A stretch of 64,000 bases of DNA from Prolixibacteraceae bacterium (GCA_030602265.1 JAUWAB010000003.1:1-64000); one strand, 5' to 3'. Positions 39,513-49,529 are shown, counted from the first letter of the stretch. Numbers and translations: made by a program. The notes: generated by a model not told the origin, from the letters alone.

Positions 39513-40847
39513 TCAGACACCATGGAACACCTCTCCTATCAGGGTAGTCTGCGTGCAATCCTTAATTTTCACGTGAACGGAATCTCCCTTCAGATAACCG
39601 TGGTCGGGAAAAACCACCACTTTATTCTGGGAGGATCTTCCAAAAACCATCTCTTTTGATTTTTTAGACACACCTTCCACGAGTACCTCAAAAACTTTAC
39701 CAACATCGTTCCGGTTGCTTTTCAGCGAAAGCCTGTTTTGTAGTTTGATCACCTCATTGAGACGCCTGAGTTTGGTCTCCTCAGGTACATCATCCGCAAG
39801 ATGTTTGTGGGCATAAGTTCCAGGCCGCTCTGAATACTTGAACATGAAAGCCATGTCAAAACGCACAAGCTCCATGAGTTCAAGCGTTTGGCGATGATCT
39901 TCCTCGGTTTCCGTACAAAAACCGGTAAAGATATCGGTCGACAAACCGCAACCGGGAATAATTTCCCTGATCGCCCTTATTCTGTCTAAATACCATTCAC
40001 GGTCGTATTTACGGTTCATCAGTTTCAGAATCCTGGAACTGCCTGACTGCACCGGGAGGTGAATATGCCTGCACACATTCGGATGCGCAGCAATGGTCTG
40101 CAAAATTTTGTCAGACATGTCCCTTGGATGCGAAGTCGTAAACCTTATCCTCATCTGCAGGTCCGATTTGGCGCAATCTTCAAGCAGATCTGCGAAGCGG
40201 TATGGTTTTCGCTGTCCTTCGGGGTGCCATTTGTAAGAGTTCACGTTTTGTCCGAGAAGGGTTACTTCACGGTACCCTTTCCTGGAGAGATCGTTTACCT
40301 CTGATAAAATATCCTGCGGATCACGGCTTCTTTCACGACCCCTGGTATATGGAACAATGCAATAAGTACAAAAATTGTTACAGCCGCGGGTAATGCTGAC
40401 ATAGCCCGAAATGGCTGCATCCCCGATTCTCACCGGCGTTATCCGGTCATAGGTTTCCACTTCGCTCAGCTGCACATTTACCGCCTTCTCCCCCATAACG
40501 GCTTTATCAAAGAGAAACGGCAGGTCGCGGTATGCATCCGGACCGGCGACCAGGTCGACAGCACCATGATTAAGGAATTCATCCCCAAGCCTCTCAGCCA
40601 TACATCCGATTACTCCGACTATAAGGTCCTTTCTTTTCTTTTTGTAACTTTTATAAAGGTCAAGTCTCCCCCAAATTCTCTGCTCTGCATTATCCCTTAC
40701 CGAGCAGGTGTTAATCAGAATGGCATCAGCCTCTTCATCTGACGAAGCAAGGGTAAATCCTTTATCACGCATAACGGCCGCAACCACTTCACTGTCGGCA
40801 ACATTCATCTGGCAACCGTAGGTTTCAATAAAAAGTTTCTTTTGCAT
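39513..40847 (-). CDS. miaB: tRNA-2-methylthio-N6-dimethylallyladenosine synthase MiaB
   Basis: FIETYGCQMNVADSEVV; YVSITRGCNNFCTYCIVPYTRGRERSR; C-terminal TRAM-like region. Confidence 0.96.
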   Translation of the reverse strand: MQKKLFIETYGCQMNVADSEVVAAVMRDKGFTLASSDEEADAILINTCSVRDNAEQRIWGRLDLYKSYKKKRKDLIVGVIGCMAERLGDEFLNHGAVDLVAGPDAYRDLPFLFDKAVMGEKAVNVQLSEVETYDRITPVRIGDAAISGYVSITRGCNNFCTYCIVPYTRGRERSRDPQDILSEVNDLSRKGYREVTLLGQNVNSYKWHPEGQRKPYRFADLLEDCAKSDLQMRIRFTTSHPRDMSDKILQTIAAHPNVCRHIHLPVQSGSSRILKLMNRKYDREWYLDRIRAIREIIPGCGLSTDIFTGFCTETEEDHRQTLELMELVRFDMAFMFKYSERPGTYAHKHLADDVPEETKLRRLNEVIKLQNRLSLKSNRNDVGKVFEVLVEGVSKKSKEMVFGRSSQNKVVVFPDHGYLKGDSVHVKIKDCTQTTLIGEVFHGV

Positions 40848-41078
40848 CCTTTTCGCTATGGAGGAACAAAAATAAGAGATTTTTAATGGGACGGAAAAAA
40901 TATTCCGGAATTGGTCTGTAAATTGAGAAGAGTAAGCAAAATGGCAGATTAATTCAGCCCTTAATTAAATGAAAGATGCAGGCAGCCGGAGGCCTAATAT
41001 TAAGGAACCGTTTCCACGAATATTAAACCGGTAAGTATTTATTTAATGTATGTATATTTGCATACTAATTACAGGAAG

Positions 41079-41528
41079 ATGAAAAAGGCAGTTGTATGGT
41101 TTATTCTGGTATTAGCCGGGATTATGGCAGGAGCCCAGCCTCTGCTACCCGAAGAGACCGGGCAGCAAAACTCCAGGCCGGAGATTTTTCAAAGACTGAA
41201 TATATCCCAGGACCCACAGATCGAAAGGCTTGTCGGGATGCATATCCGTAAGAATGAATCCAGCAGGGGGATACAGGGATACAGGGTGGAAATCTTTTTT
41301 AGCTCAGCCCTCGATGCCCGGCAGAAGGCACTCAGCACAAAAACTGCTTTCCTCAGGGATTTTCCCGATATAAATGTCTATGTAATCTATATCTCACCCG
41401 ATTTCAAGGTTCGCGTGGGAGATTTCCGTACGAAAAATGAAGCGCTTGCATTGATGAAAAAGGTTCAGGACCGGTTTCCAAAAGCCTTCATTGTCCCGGA
41501 CAACATTGAATATCCCAGTCTAAATTAA
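41079..41528 (+). CDS. Secreted SPOR-like domain protein
   Basis: Signal peptide from MKKAVVWF; GYRVEIFFSSALDARQKALSTKTAFLRDFPDINVYVIYISPDFKVRVGDFRTKNEAL. Confidence 0.75.
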   Translation: MKKAVVWFILVLAGIMAGAQPLLPEETGQQNSRPEIFQRLNISQDPQIERLVGMHIRKNESSRGIQGYRVEIFFSSALDARQKALSTKTAFLRDFPDINVYVIYISPDFKVRVGDFRTKNEALALMKKVQDRFPKAFIVPDNIEYPSLN

Positions 41529-41545
41529 AAAATATCCATAGCTGA

Positions 41546-43447
41546 ATGAGTGAGTTGATAAAACACGAATGTGGGATTGCCCTTATAAGACTCCTTAAAC
41601 CCCTTTCATTTTACCAGGAAAAATACGGAACCTGGCAGTACGGCCTCAACAAACTTTACCTGCTCATGGAAAAACAGCATAACCGCGGACAAGACGGGGC
41701 AGGTATGGTTAATATCAAGATCAGCCTGGATCCGGGACAGGAATATATCTCACGTTACCGGTCGGTGGAGCAGAATCCGATCAGTGATGTTTTCAGGAAG
41801 GTTCAGAAAGCATGGAAAAAAGCAAGTGTAAAAAAACCGGAAGATTTGGACCCGCAATGGGTATACGAACATCTGCCATTTACGGGTGAATTATTCCTGG
41901 GACATCTCAGGTATGGGACCTTTGGCCGGAACAGTATTGAATTTGTACATCCGGTACTGAGGCAAAACAACTGGAAATCAAGAAATCTTGCTCTGGCCGG
42001 GAATTTTAACATGACCAATACAAACGAGCTTTTCATGAAGCTCATTGAGCTCGGACAGCACCCCAAAGCTTATACCGACACCGTAACGGTATTGGAAAAA
42101 GTGGGGCATTTCCTGGATGAAGAAAACCAGCTCCGGTTCAGGCAATACAAGAATGAAGGCTATACCAACCGTGAAATATCCCCGCTGATTGAACTGAACC
42201 TTGATGTCCAGAAAGTTCTTGAACGGGCCTCCAAAGACTGGGACGGAGGTTATGCCATAGCCGGTCTGCTGGGACACGGTGATGCTTTCGTGATGCGTGA
42301 TCCGTGGGGAATCAGGCCGGCACATTATTACTATGACGACGAAATCGTGGTAGTTGCTTCGGAAAGGCCGGTCATTCAAACGGTTATGGATATTCACTAT
42401 GATCAGGTCAGGGAGATAAAGCCCGGGGAAGCACTCATCATCAAAAAAGATGGCAGAATCTCGAATGAACTCATCCGCGTGCCACACAAAAGAACGTCAT
42501 GTTCCTTTGAAAGGATCTATTTTTCACGGGGATCCGACAAGGATATTTACCTGGAAAGAAAAAAACTGGGATTGCTGCTGGCACCGAAAATCCTTCATAC
42601 TATCGGCTACGATTTTGCCAACACCATCTTTTCTTATATCCCCAACACCTCAGAAACCGCATTCTATGGTATGATACAGGGGATCAGAGAATATCTGGTG
42701 GAATGGAAGATTCAGGAAATCAGGGAGAAAAATGGTTCACTGACCAACGACCAGATCAAGGAAATCATTTCGGTTGAACCAAGGGTGGAGAAAATTGCGG
42801 TGAAGGACGTCAAGCTGCGTACATTCATTGCCGACGAAGGCAGCCGGCACGATCTCGTGGCCCACGTTTACGACGTCACCTACGGCCTGATCAGAAACAA
42901 CCGGGACACCCTGGTAATCATCGATGATTCCATTGTTCGGGGGACTACGCTCCGCGACAGCATTATCCGTATCCTCGACCGGCTTCATCCGAAAAAAATC
43001 ATTGTCGTCTCTTCTGCCCCTCAGATCAGGTATCCTGATTGTTATGGCATTGATATGACGCGCCTCGACAGCTTTGTGGCCTTCAATGCAGCCATTGCCC
43101 TGCTCAGGGAGACTGGCAGGGGGGAGCTTATTGATTCCGTTTATCAGAAATGCAAGGAACAGGAATATCTGCCCAAAGAAGAGGTGGTCAACTACGTAAA
43201 AGAGATATACCGTCCGTTTACAGATGAGCAGATTTCAGGCAAAATCGCTCAGTTGCTGAAGCCCGACGATTGTGATGCGGAGGTGGAAATCGTTTATCAG
43301 ACGGTCGATAACCTGCACCAGGCATGTCCGGATGACACCGGAGACTGGTACTTTACCGGCAATTACCCGACCCCCGGAGGGAACCGGGTGGTCAATGCTT
43401 CATACATCAACTATATTGAAGGTCGCCACGGCAGGGCATACAGTTAG
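41546..43447 (+). CDS. Amidophosphoribosyltransferase (PurF-like, long Bacteroidota form)
   Basis: HECGIALI...MEKQHNRGQDGAGMV; GHLRYGTFG; RDTLVIIDDSIVRGTTLRDSIIRIL. Confidence 0.9.
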   Translation: MSELIKHECGIALIRLLKPLSFYQEKYGTWQYGLNKLYLLMEKQHNRGQDGAGMVNIKISLDPGQEYISRYRSVEQNPISDVFRKVQKAWKKASVKKPEDLDPQWVYEHLPFTGELFLGHLRYGTFGRNSIEFVHPVLRQNNWKSRNLALAGNFNMTNTNELFMKLIELGQHPKAYTDTVTVLEKVGHFLDEENQLRFRQYKNEGYTNREISPLIELNLDVQKVLERASKDWDGGYAIAGLLGHGDAFVMRDPWGIRPAHYYYDDEIVVVASERPVIQTVMDIHYDQVREIKPGEALIIKKDGRISNELIRVPHKRTSCSFERIYFSRGSDKDIYLERKKLGLLLAPKILHTIGYDFANTIFSYIPNTSETAFYGMIQGIREYLVEWKIQEIREKNGSLTNDQIKEIISVEPRVEKIAVKDVKLRTFIADEGSRHDLVAHVYDVTYGLIRNNRDTLVIIDDSIVRGTTLRDSIIRILDRLHPKKIIVVSSAPQIRYPDCYGIDMTRLDSFVAFNAAIALLRETGRGELIDSVYQKCKEQEYLPKEEVVNYVKEIYRPFTDEQISGKIAQLLKPDDCDAEVEIVYQTVDNLHQACPDDTGDWYFTGNYPTPGGNRVVNASYINYIEGRHGRAYS

Positions 43448-43459
43448 TGGCCCAGCCGC

Positions 43460-44419
43460 CTATTCAGGTAAAAGCCACGATTCGGTCTCTTTTCCCCGGA
43501 TATAGGTTTCAATGTGCCGTCCTACCTTAGCTTCATACAAATCACTTACTGTAAGTATAATGCCGGTCTCAAGCACATCCCCGAAACTGTCGTTGACTAC
43601 CGTACCGAAAGTCTTCATAGACGGGGAGAGGTTCATGTAAGCATTAAAGAGCGGAGGGATATTTTCTCCAAATTGTCTGACGCTATGTGACAGAATCTTG
43701 TAGTCTTCCTTGTAATCACCGCCGTTGAACAACTCATCCATTTTTTCCATATCAATTCCGAAATCAACCGGTTTTTTGGGATATACCAGATTCTCGCGGT
43801 CGCGGAAATACTTCAGGAAAAAGTATTGTATCAGATTACGGGCCTCATTATGAAAATGGGAATACATGGTAACCTTGCCGAAGAAATACTTGATTTCGGG
43901 ATGGTCGACCGTAAGCGCACCCAGGCCATCCCAAAGGTTGTCAAGCGCAAACAGTGCTTTGGCCCCGGTTTTGCTCGACTGGTAGTCGGGCTGTACAAAG
44001 GAACGCCCAAGCTCAAGTGTATGAGGGATATATTCCCTGCAAAATTTTTCGGAAAAGTGGAACAAATGCGCCGTCGCCAGCATAATTTCACCATTCTCGT
44101 CGCGACTGGCTTCACTGCAAAGCATATATCTGTATCCGCCCAGGATTTCTTCAGCGTCGGGATCCCAAACAATAAGCTGACGGTAAGGATTGTCAGAAAT
44201 ATCAAGTTCATCAATATCAATGGCCTTACCGGTGCCACCCCCGGCATCCCTGAAGGATAACTCCCTGAGACGACCGATCTCCTGCATAATCGCGGGTGAA
44301 TCCTTATGGGTGATTATGTAGATCTCATTGCCTCCCTTGTTGGTCTTACGCATAAACTTATCCGGCTTCAACTCCGCCTTAATTACCTCCCTGGGAACCG
44401 GTGCAAGCAATTCTTCCAT
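43460..44419 (-). CDS. GNAT/OlsB-like N-acyltransferase (GlsB-like candidate)
   Basis: YIITHKDSPAIMQEIGRLRELSFRDAGGGTGKAIDIDELD; EILGGYRYMLC; LELGRSFVQPDYQ. Confidence 0.75.
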   Translation of the reverse strand: MEELLAPVPREVIKAELKPDKFMRKTNKGGNEIYIITHKDSPAIMQEIGRLRELSFRDAGGGTGKAIDIDELDISDNPYRQLIVWDPDAEEILGGYRYMLCSEASRDENGEIMLATAHLFHFSEKFCREYIPHTLELGRSFVQPDYQSSKTGAKALFALDNLWDGLGALTVDHPEIKYFFGKVTMYSHFHNEARNLIQYFFLKYFRDRENLVYPKKPVDFGIDMEKMDELFNGGDYKEDYKILSHSVRQFGENIPPLFNAYMNLSPSMKTFGTVVNDSFGDVLETGIILTVSDLYEAKVGRHIETYIRGKETESWLLPE

Positions 44420-44497
44420 TTTTATTCCAGTAAAATAAATGAATGCAAAATTAATTATTATATGACCTTATTGAAAATTGTACAGTAATTATTTTAA

Positions 44498-45337
44498 TTA
44501 CATGGTTTCGGGCAACCTGTAAACCTGGTCCTTCACAATAGCAGCCCATTGCTGCGGACTCTTTGACCTGTCGAAGGTCTGCCAGGGTATAGGCTTGCCA
44601 AAATAAAGACTGACCCTTTTCTTACGGTGGCGATAAGTTTCATCCGGCAACAAAAACATCTCCAGGTTCCAACCTACCCTGAGCATGGTCCGGATTCTGG
44701 CCAACCAGTAAAAACGGCCAGAATTCCGGCCAGAAATAAATACCGGCACTACGTCCCTTTTGTATTGTACCGCCTTAACAATAAAATGCTTCTGCCACTC
44801 CAGGTCCATCACCTTCCCCCTGATCAGCCGGGAGGCGTAACCCGATGGAAATATCAGAATCTGTTCTCCCGACTCATAGGTTTGTGCCAAAAGCTTTGCA
44901 GCATCCCGCGAATTGCCGCCATGCTTGTTCACCGGAACAAAAACCGGCCGCAGGTTGGGAATGGTCATCAAAACATCGTTCACTAAAAATTTAAAAAAAC
45001 CGAAACGGTTGTATACACTCTTCATCAGAAGAAGGGAATCAAAACCGCCTAAAGGATGGTTGCTGGCAAAAATGTAACTCTTTCCAGCAGGAATGGCGTC
45101 AAGCCCGTAAACCGTTTCAGTCACTTCAAAATCCTTAATGGCTGCCTGAACAAAATCAATACCCGACAAATGTCCATATTTAAGCATGAAGCCATTCATG
45201 AAATCAAGTCGCATAATCCTGTGAATCAACCTGTAGACAAAACCCGGGATCAAACGCGCCAGTGATGGATTCTTTTCTCTCATTACCCGGCGTATGTCAA
45301 CAGGTTCAAAATCCCCCTGCCCTTCTTTTTCTTCCAT
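44498..45337 (-). CDS. OlsA/PlsC-like O-acyltransferase (GlsA-like candidate)
   Basis: YIFASNHPLGGFDSLLLM (HxxxxD variant); FVPVNKHGGN; LIFPSGYASRL. Confidence 0.8.
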   Translation of the reverse strand: MEEKEGQGDFEPVDIRRVMREKNPSLARLIPGFVYRLIHRIMRLDFMNGFMLKYGHLSGIDFVQAAIKDFEVTETVYGLDAIPAGKSYIFASNHPLGGFDSLLLMKSVYNRFGFFKFLVNDVLMTIPNLRPVFVPVNKHGGNSRDAAKLLAQTYESGEQILIFPSGYASRLIRGKVMDLEWQKHFIVKAVQYKRDVVPVFISGRNSGRFYWLARIRTMLRVGWNLEMFLLPDETYRHRKKRVSLYFGKPIPWQTFDRSKSPQQWAAIVKDQVYRLPETM

Positions 45338-45477
45338 AAGCGCTCTGCTTTTCCTTTAGTTTCGGAAAACAAAAATAACATCGAAATCAAATATTCAAAT
45401 TTTAACGCAAAAAAAACAGAAGAATAGTTTTTAATGAGATCAATGCCAGATTGAATTTCAAGTTATCAACCGAAAAC

Positions 45478-45486
45478 TTATCCACA
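45478..45486 (+). promoter_or_regulatory. DnaA-box-like TTATCCACA
   Basis: Exact match to the E. coli consensus TTATNCACA in the AT-rich mraZ upstream region. Confidence 0.35.
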
Positions 45487-45554
45487 ACATTTATAAACAC
45501 AAAACACTTATATACAGCTATATAAATAAATATCAAATAGGCTTTATCCATCTT

Positions 45555-45587
45555 TTTCAACAATATTTCAACAATATTTCAACAAAC
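45555..45587. repeat. 11-bp tandem repeat TTTCAACAATA x3 (last unit TTTCAACAAAC)
   Basis: 45555-45565, 45566-45576, 45577-45587. Confidence 0.9.
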
Positions 45588-45594
45588 CCGAAGA

Positions 45595-45644
45595 TGAACA
45601 CTGGTGGAATAAATTGGAACAATGTGTAATAGTTTGGAATAAAA
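45595..45644 (+). promoter_or_regulatory. Candidate MraZ operator: five 10-bp units
   Basis: TGAACACTGG TGGAATAAAT TGGAACAATG TGTAATAGTT TGGAATAAAA, contiguous, 36 bp before the mraZ ATG. Confidence 0.65.
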
Positions 45645-45680
45645 GTTATAATTTTATCTCTTGAAATTGAGCACCAGCCG

Positions 45681-46148
45681 ATGATACGATTCTCAGCCAG
45701 ATATAATGCACTGATTGATGACAAGGGAAGGGTCGTCCTTCCTTCGTCATTCAAGAAAGCCATGGGCGATCTGGCCGAGGAACCCCTGGTCATTGAGAAG
45801 GATATTTTTAAGGAATGTCTCAACATCTTTCCGGAACGTTACTGGAACCAACGCCTCGAATCCATTGAAAGGCAACTGAACCAGTTCGATGAGGAGGACG
45901 ATGACCTGCTGGCCGATTTGTATGAGAATTACACCACGGTAACCATGGCTCCTAACGGCAGGATCAACATTCCTTCCGATTTCATGGAACATGCAGGTAT
46001 CAACAGGGATGTGGTGTTTATTGGCAAAGGGAAGTCGATCAGACTCTGGGATGAAAAGAAATACCAGGGAAGCAAGGCCAACCGGCGCCCGCTGCGCGAT
46101 ATGTTCAGGGAAAGATTGGGGAATAACCCGGAAAACAGTGAAGGATGA
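45681..46148 (+). CDS. mraZ: Division/cell wall cluster regulator MraZ
   Basis: YNALIDDKGRVVLPSSFKKAM; MAPNGRINIPSDFMEHAGINRDVVFIGKGKSIRLWDEKKY. Confidence 0.96.
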   Translation: MIRFSARYNALIDDKGRVVLPSSFKKAMGDLAEEPLVIEKDIFKECLNIFPERYWNQRLESIERQLNQFDEEDDDLLADLYENYTTVTMAPNGRINIPSDFMEHAGINRDVVFIGKGKSIRLWDEKKYQGSKANRRPLRDMFRERLGNNPENSEG

Positions 46149-47062
46149 ACACATACCATATACCAGTGATGCCAGGTCTGAGTATCGAAGCAATGAAAAT
46201 CAGACCGGACGGCAATTACGTAGACGCTACTTTCGGAGGCGGCGGTCACGCCCGTGCCATTGTCAGCCAGCTGACCACCGGCAGATTGTTTGCTTTTGAC
46301 CAGGATGCCGATGCGGAAAGGAATGTGTTCAATGATGAAAGGCTGGTATTTATCCGATCCAACTTCCGCTATCTGAAAAATTTCCTCCGTTACAACCAGG
46401 TGGAGTCGGTTGACGGGATATTAGCCGACCTGGGGGTTTCCTCACACGATTTTGATGAAGCTGAACGCGGGTTCTCATTCCGATTTGAAGCCCCGCTGGA
46501 TATGCGCATGAACCGGGAAGCAACCCTTTCTGCGAACACCATATTAAACCAATATACCCGGGAACAGCTGACATCAGTCTTCCGGAACTATGGAGAAATC
46601 CGAAATGCTGGCAAACTGGCCGATACCATTATTTCTTCCCGGGAATCGGCTCCCATCGCTACCACCGGCCACTTTCTGGAGACCATAAAAAACCTGATCC
46701 CCAGGGCCATAGAAAAAAAATACCTGGCACAGGTATTTCAGGCCCTTCGGATGGAGGTGAACGATGAAACCGGGGCACTGAGGGATTTCCTCGTTTCTGC
46801 CCTCGAAATTTTACGGCCGGGGGGCAGACTGGTCATCCTGACCTATCACAGCATTGAGGACCGGATCGTAAAGAATTTTATGAAATCCGGAAATTTTGAG
46901 GGTAAAGTCGAACAGGATTTCTACGGAAATTTCATAACTCCCTTTGAGCTCATCAGCCGCAAGGCCATAGTGCCCGATGAGGAGGAAATCACAAATAACC
47001 CGCGTTCCAGAAGCGCAAAACTGAGAATCGCCGAAAAAAAGGAGGTGAACCATGGCAAATAA
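46145..47062 (+). CDS. rsmH: 16S rRNA (cytosine1402-N4)-methyltransferase RsmH
   Basis: YHIPVMPGLSIEAMKIRPDGNYVDATFGGGGHARAI; GILADLGVSSHDFDEAERGFSFRFEAPLDMRMN; TYHSIEDRIVKNFMK. Confidence 0.97.
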   Translation: MNTYHIPVMPGLSIEAMKIRPDGNYVDATFGGGGHARAIVSQLTTGRLFAFDQDADAERNVFNDERLVFIRSNFRYLKNFLRYNQVESVDGILADLGVSSHDFDEAERGFSFRFEAPLDMRMNREATLSANTILNQYTREQLTSVFRNYGEIRNAGKLADTIISSRESAPIATTGHFLETIKNLIPRAIEKKYLAQVFQALRMEVNDETGALRDFLVSALEILRPGGRLVILTYHSIEDRIVKNFMKSGNFEGKVEQDFYGNFITPFELISRKAIVPDEEEITNNPRSRSAKLRIAEKKEVNHGK

Positions 47063-47414
47063 TACGGAATCCGGAACCAAAAAGAAACCCGGAGTCAGTT
47101 CGTTTCTCCGGGGTACTATCCTGACCGACGACAGGGTCACTCGGCAGTTCCCATTTCTGATCTTCCTGGTCGTTCTGGGTTTACTGATGATCACCAACCG
47201 GTACCGTTCAGAGAAAGTAATCCGCCAGATCGAAATCCTGCAGGGTACTATTGATGATCTGCGCTCCCAGTCGGTAACCAACTCCGCAAGACTCATGCAT
47301 ATGAGCAAACCTTCGGATGTGGCCAACCGTGTCAGGAATGCCGGTCTCGGACTGGAGGAACCCATAAGGCCTCCAAGAACTATTGAAGTCAGGAAAATAA
47401 AGGAAAGAAAATGA
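47052..47414 (+). CDS. ftsL: FtsL-like division protein
   Basis: Single TM followed by coiled-coil; dcw position between rsmH and ftsI. Confidence 0.75.
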   Translation: MANNTESGTKKKPGVSSFLRGTILTDDRVTRQFPFLIFLVVLGLLMITNRYRSEKVIRQIEILQGTIDDLRSQSVTNSARLMHMSKPSDVANRVRNAGLGLEEPIRPPRTIEVRKIKERK

Positions 47415-49528
47415 ACATTCGCAACACCATCATATCACGACTGGCCATTATTTATTTCCTGATGCTGTTATTTGGAATAGCAGTAGTGGTAAAGCTGATT
47501 ACCGTTCAGAATATCAGGAATGAAAAATGGGAGAACATTGCCAAAAACCTGAAGAACAATACGGTGGTTATCGAGGCGAACCGAGGCAACATTTGTGCAG
47601 CCGACGGCAACGTACTGGCCACTTCTGTTCCGGGGTACTTTATCCGTATGGATATGGCTGCCCAGGGGGTAAAACGGGTGTACAAGCAGGAAAGTGATTC
47701 TCTGGCCTATTACCTTTCCAGATTCTTCCGCGACAAACCGGCCTCTGAATATAAACGCATAATGGACGCAGGCTATCGCAACCAAAACCGTGGACTGATG
47801 CTTACCCCCAGAAAGATTGACTACAACGAACTCCAGGAGATCAAACAGTTTCCTATCCTTCGACGGGGTACTTTCGGCGGAGGCAGGATTATCGAACAGG
47901 AAAACCGGCGGGTCCTGCCCTTAGGTAAACTGGCATCGAGGACCATTGGTACACTGAATAAGGGTGTCTATGGGGGCATACACGGAAATATCGGCTATAC
48001 CGGCATCGAAGGGGCGTTCGAAACCTACCTGAAAGGAAAGGAAGGTGTGGGATACCGGCAGAATTTATCCGGAAGATGGGTAAGCCGAACCGAAATTGAA
48101 CCCCGCGACGGGATGGACGTCATCACAACCATCGACATCCGGTACCAGGACATTACGGAAAGTGCCCTGGAACGCCAGCTGATGGCCAGTAACGCCGAAT
48201 GGGGCACCGCCATACTCATGGAGGTGAAAACCGGTGAAGTGAAGGCCATAGCAAACCTCGGCAGGGTATCGTCCGGTTATTACGATGAAATATACAACTA
48301 CGCACTCGGGCACGCCGGTAACTATGAACCCGGATCTACCTTCAAACTGGTTTCCCTTATGGCAGCCCTCGATCATGGCGTTGTTGACACCAGCGACGTG
48401 TTTGACACAGGCAACGGAGTCTGGAAATACCGCGGCAGGACCATTTACGACAGCGACTACAAGTACGGTGGCCATGGAACCATCACCGTCAGGGAGATTT
48501 TTGAGAAATCCTCCAACGTAGGGTTTGCCAAAATGATAACAACTCACTATGATAAAAACCCGCGGGAATTTATCGACAGGATCAACAACATGGGTATTAC
48601 CAAACCGCTTAACCTGGAGGTACAAGGTGAGGGTATTCCATACTTCAAATATCCCGGCGACAAGGACTGGTGGGGAACTACCCTCGCCTGGATGTCGTAT
48701 GGTTATGAAAGCAAAATGACTCCACTCCAGATACTGACCTTTTATAATGCAGTCGCCAACGACGGAAAGATGGTGAAACCCAGGTTTATCCGGGAAATTC
48801 AGGACAGGGGCGACGTAGTGAAAAAAATGAAAACGGAGGTAATTAACCCTATGGTCGCCTCCCGGTCAACCATTAAAAAAGCACAAGTGCTTTTGCAGGG
48901 AGTTTGCGAAAACGGAACGGGCAAGTCAATTCAGGGGACTATGTTCAAGGTTGCCGGAAAAACAGGCACTGCACAGATTGCCTCCAGTCAGGGTGGTTAT
49001 GCAAAAGGACTCTACCTGGCCTCCTTTGCCGGCTACTTTCCGGCCGATAATCCGAAATACTCCATGATCGTCGTGGTTAACAGGCCCCAGGGTGCCTATT
49101 ACGGGGGAGCTGTTGCCGGGCCGGTCTTCAAGGAAGTGTCTGAAAAGGTCTTTGCCCTTTACACCAAAGCGGAGGACATCCCGGAGGACAACACAGCCTA
49201 TGCAGCCATACCGGAAGTAAAAAACGGCCTGTCGCGCGACCTGGTCAGGGTTTTAAACTCCCTGGACGTGGATACCGACGGCAGGCGGCCGTCATCATTG
49301 GTAGCAAAGGCCATTAAAGCTGATGATGCCATCATTCTGGAAGAATTTGAAATCTCTGGCGAAAAAGTACCTGACGTCCGAGGAATGGCGCCGTCCGATG
49401 CGGTCTACCTGCTCGAAAATGCAGGACTGCATGTCAGGATAAGCGGAGTAGGCAAGGTCAGGAGCCAGTCAATGACTCCCGGGTCGAATTTTAAACAAGG
49501 ACAATCTATAACGCTGATATTGGGCTAA
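47411..49528 (+). CDS. ftsI: FtsI-type penicillin-binding transpeptidase with C-terminal PASTA domain
   Basis: EPGSTFKLVSLMAALDHG; EKSSNVGFAKM; VAGKTGTAQIA; C-terminal VPDVRGMAPSDAVYLLENAGLHVRI. Confidence 0.94.
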   Translation: MNIRNTIISRLAIIYFLMLLFGIAVVVKLITVQNIRNEKWENIAKNLKNNTVVIEANRGNICAADGNVLATSVPGYFIRMDMAAQGVKRVYKQESDSLAYYLSRFFRDKPASEYKRIMDAGYRNQNRGLMLTPRKIDYNELQEIKQFPILRRGTFGGGRIIEQENRRVLPLGKLASRTIGTLNKGVYGGIHGNIGYTGIEGAFETYLKGKEGVGYRQNLSGRWVSRTEIEPRDGMDVITTIDIRYQDITESALERQLMASNAEWGTAILMEVKTGEVKAIANLGRVSSGYYDEIYNYALGHAGNYEPGSTFKLVSLMAALDHGVVDTSDVFDTGNGVWKYRGRTIYDSDYKYGGHGTITVREIFEKSSNVGFAKMITTHYDKNPREFIDRINNMGITKPLNLEVQGEGIPYFKYPGDKDWWGTTLAWMSYGYESKMTPLQILTFYNAVANDGKMVKPRFIREIQDRGDVVKKMKTEVINPMVASRSTIKKAQVLLQGVCENGTGKSIQGTMFKVAGKTGTAQIASSQGGYAKGLYLASFAGYFPADNPKYSMIVVVNRPQGAYYGGAVAGPVFKEVSEKVFALYTKAEDIPEDNTAYAAIPEVKNGLSRDLVRVLNSLDVDTDGRRPSSLVAKAIKADDAIILEEFEISGEKVPDVRGMAPSDAVYLLENAGLHVRISGVGKVRSQSMTPGSNFKQGQSITLILG

Positions 49529-49529
49529 A

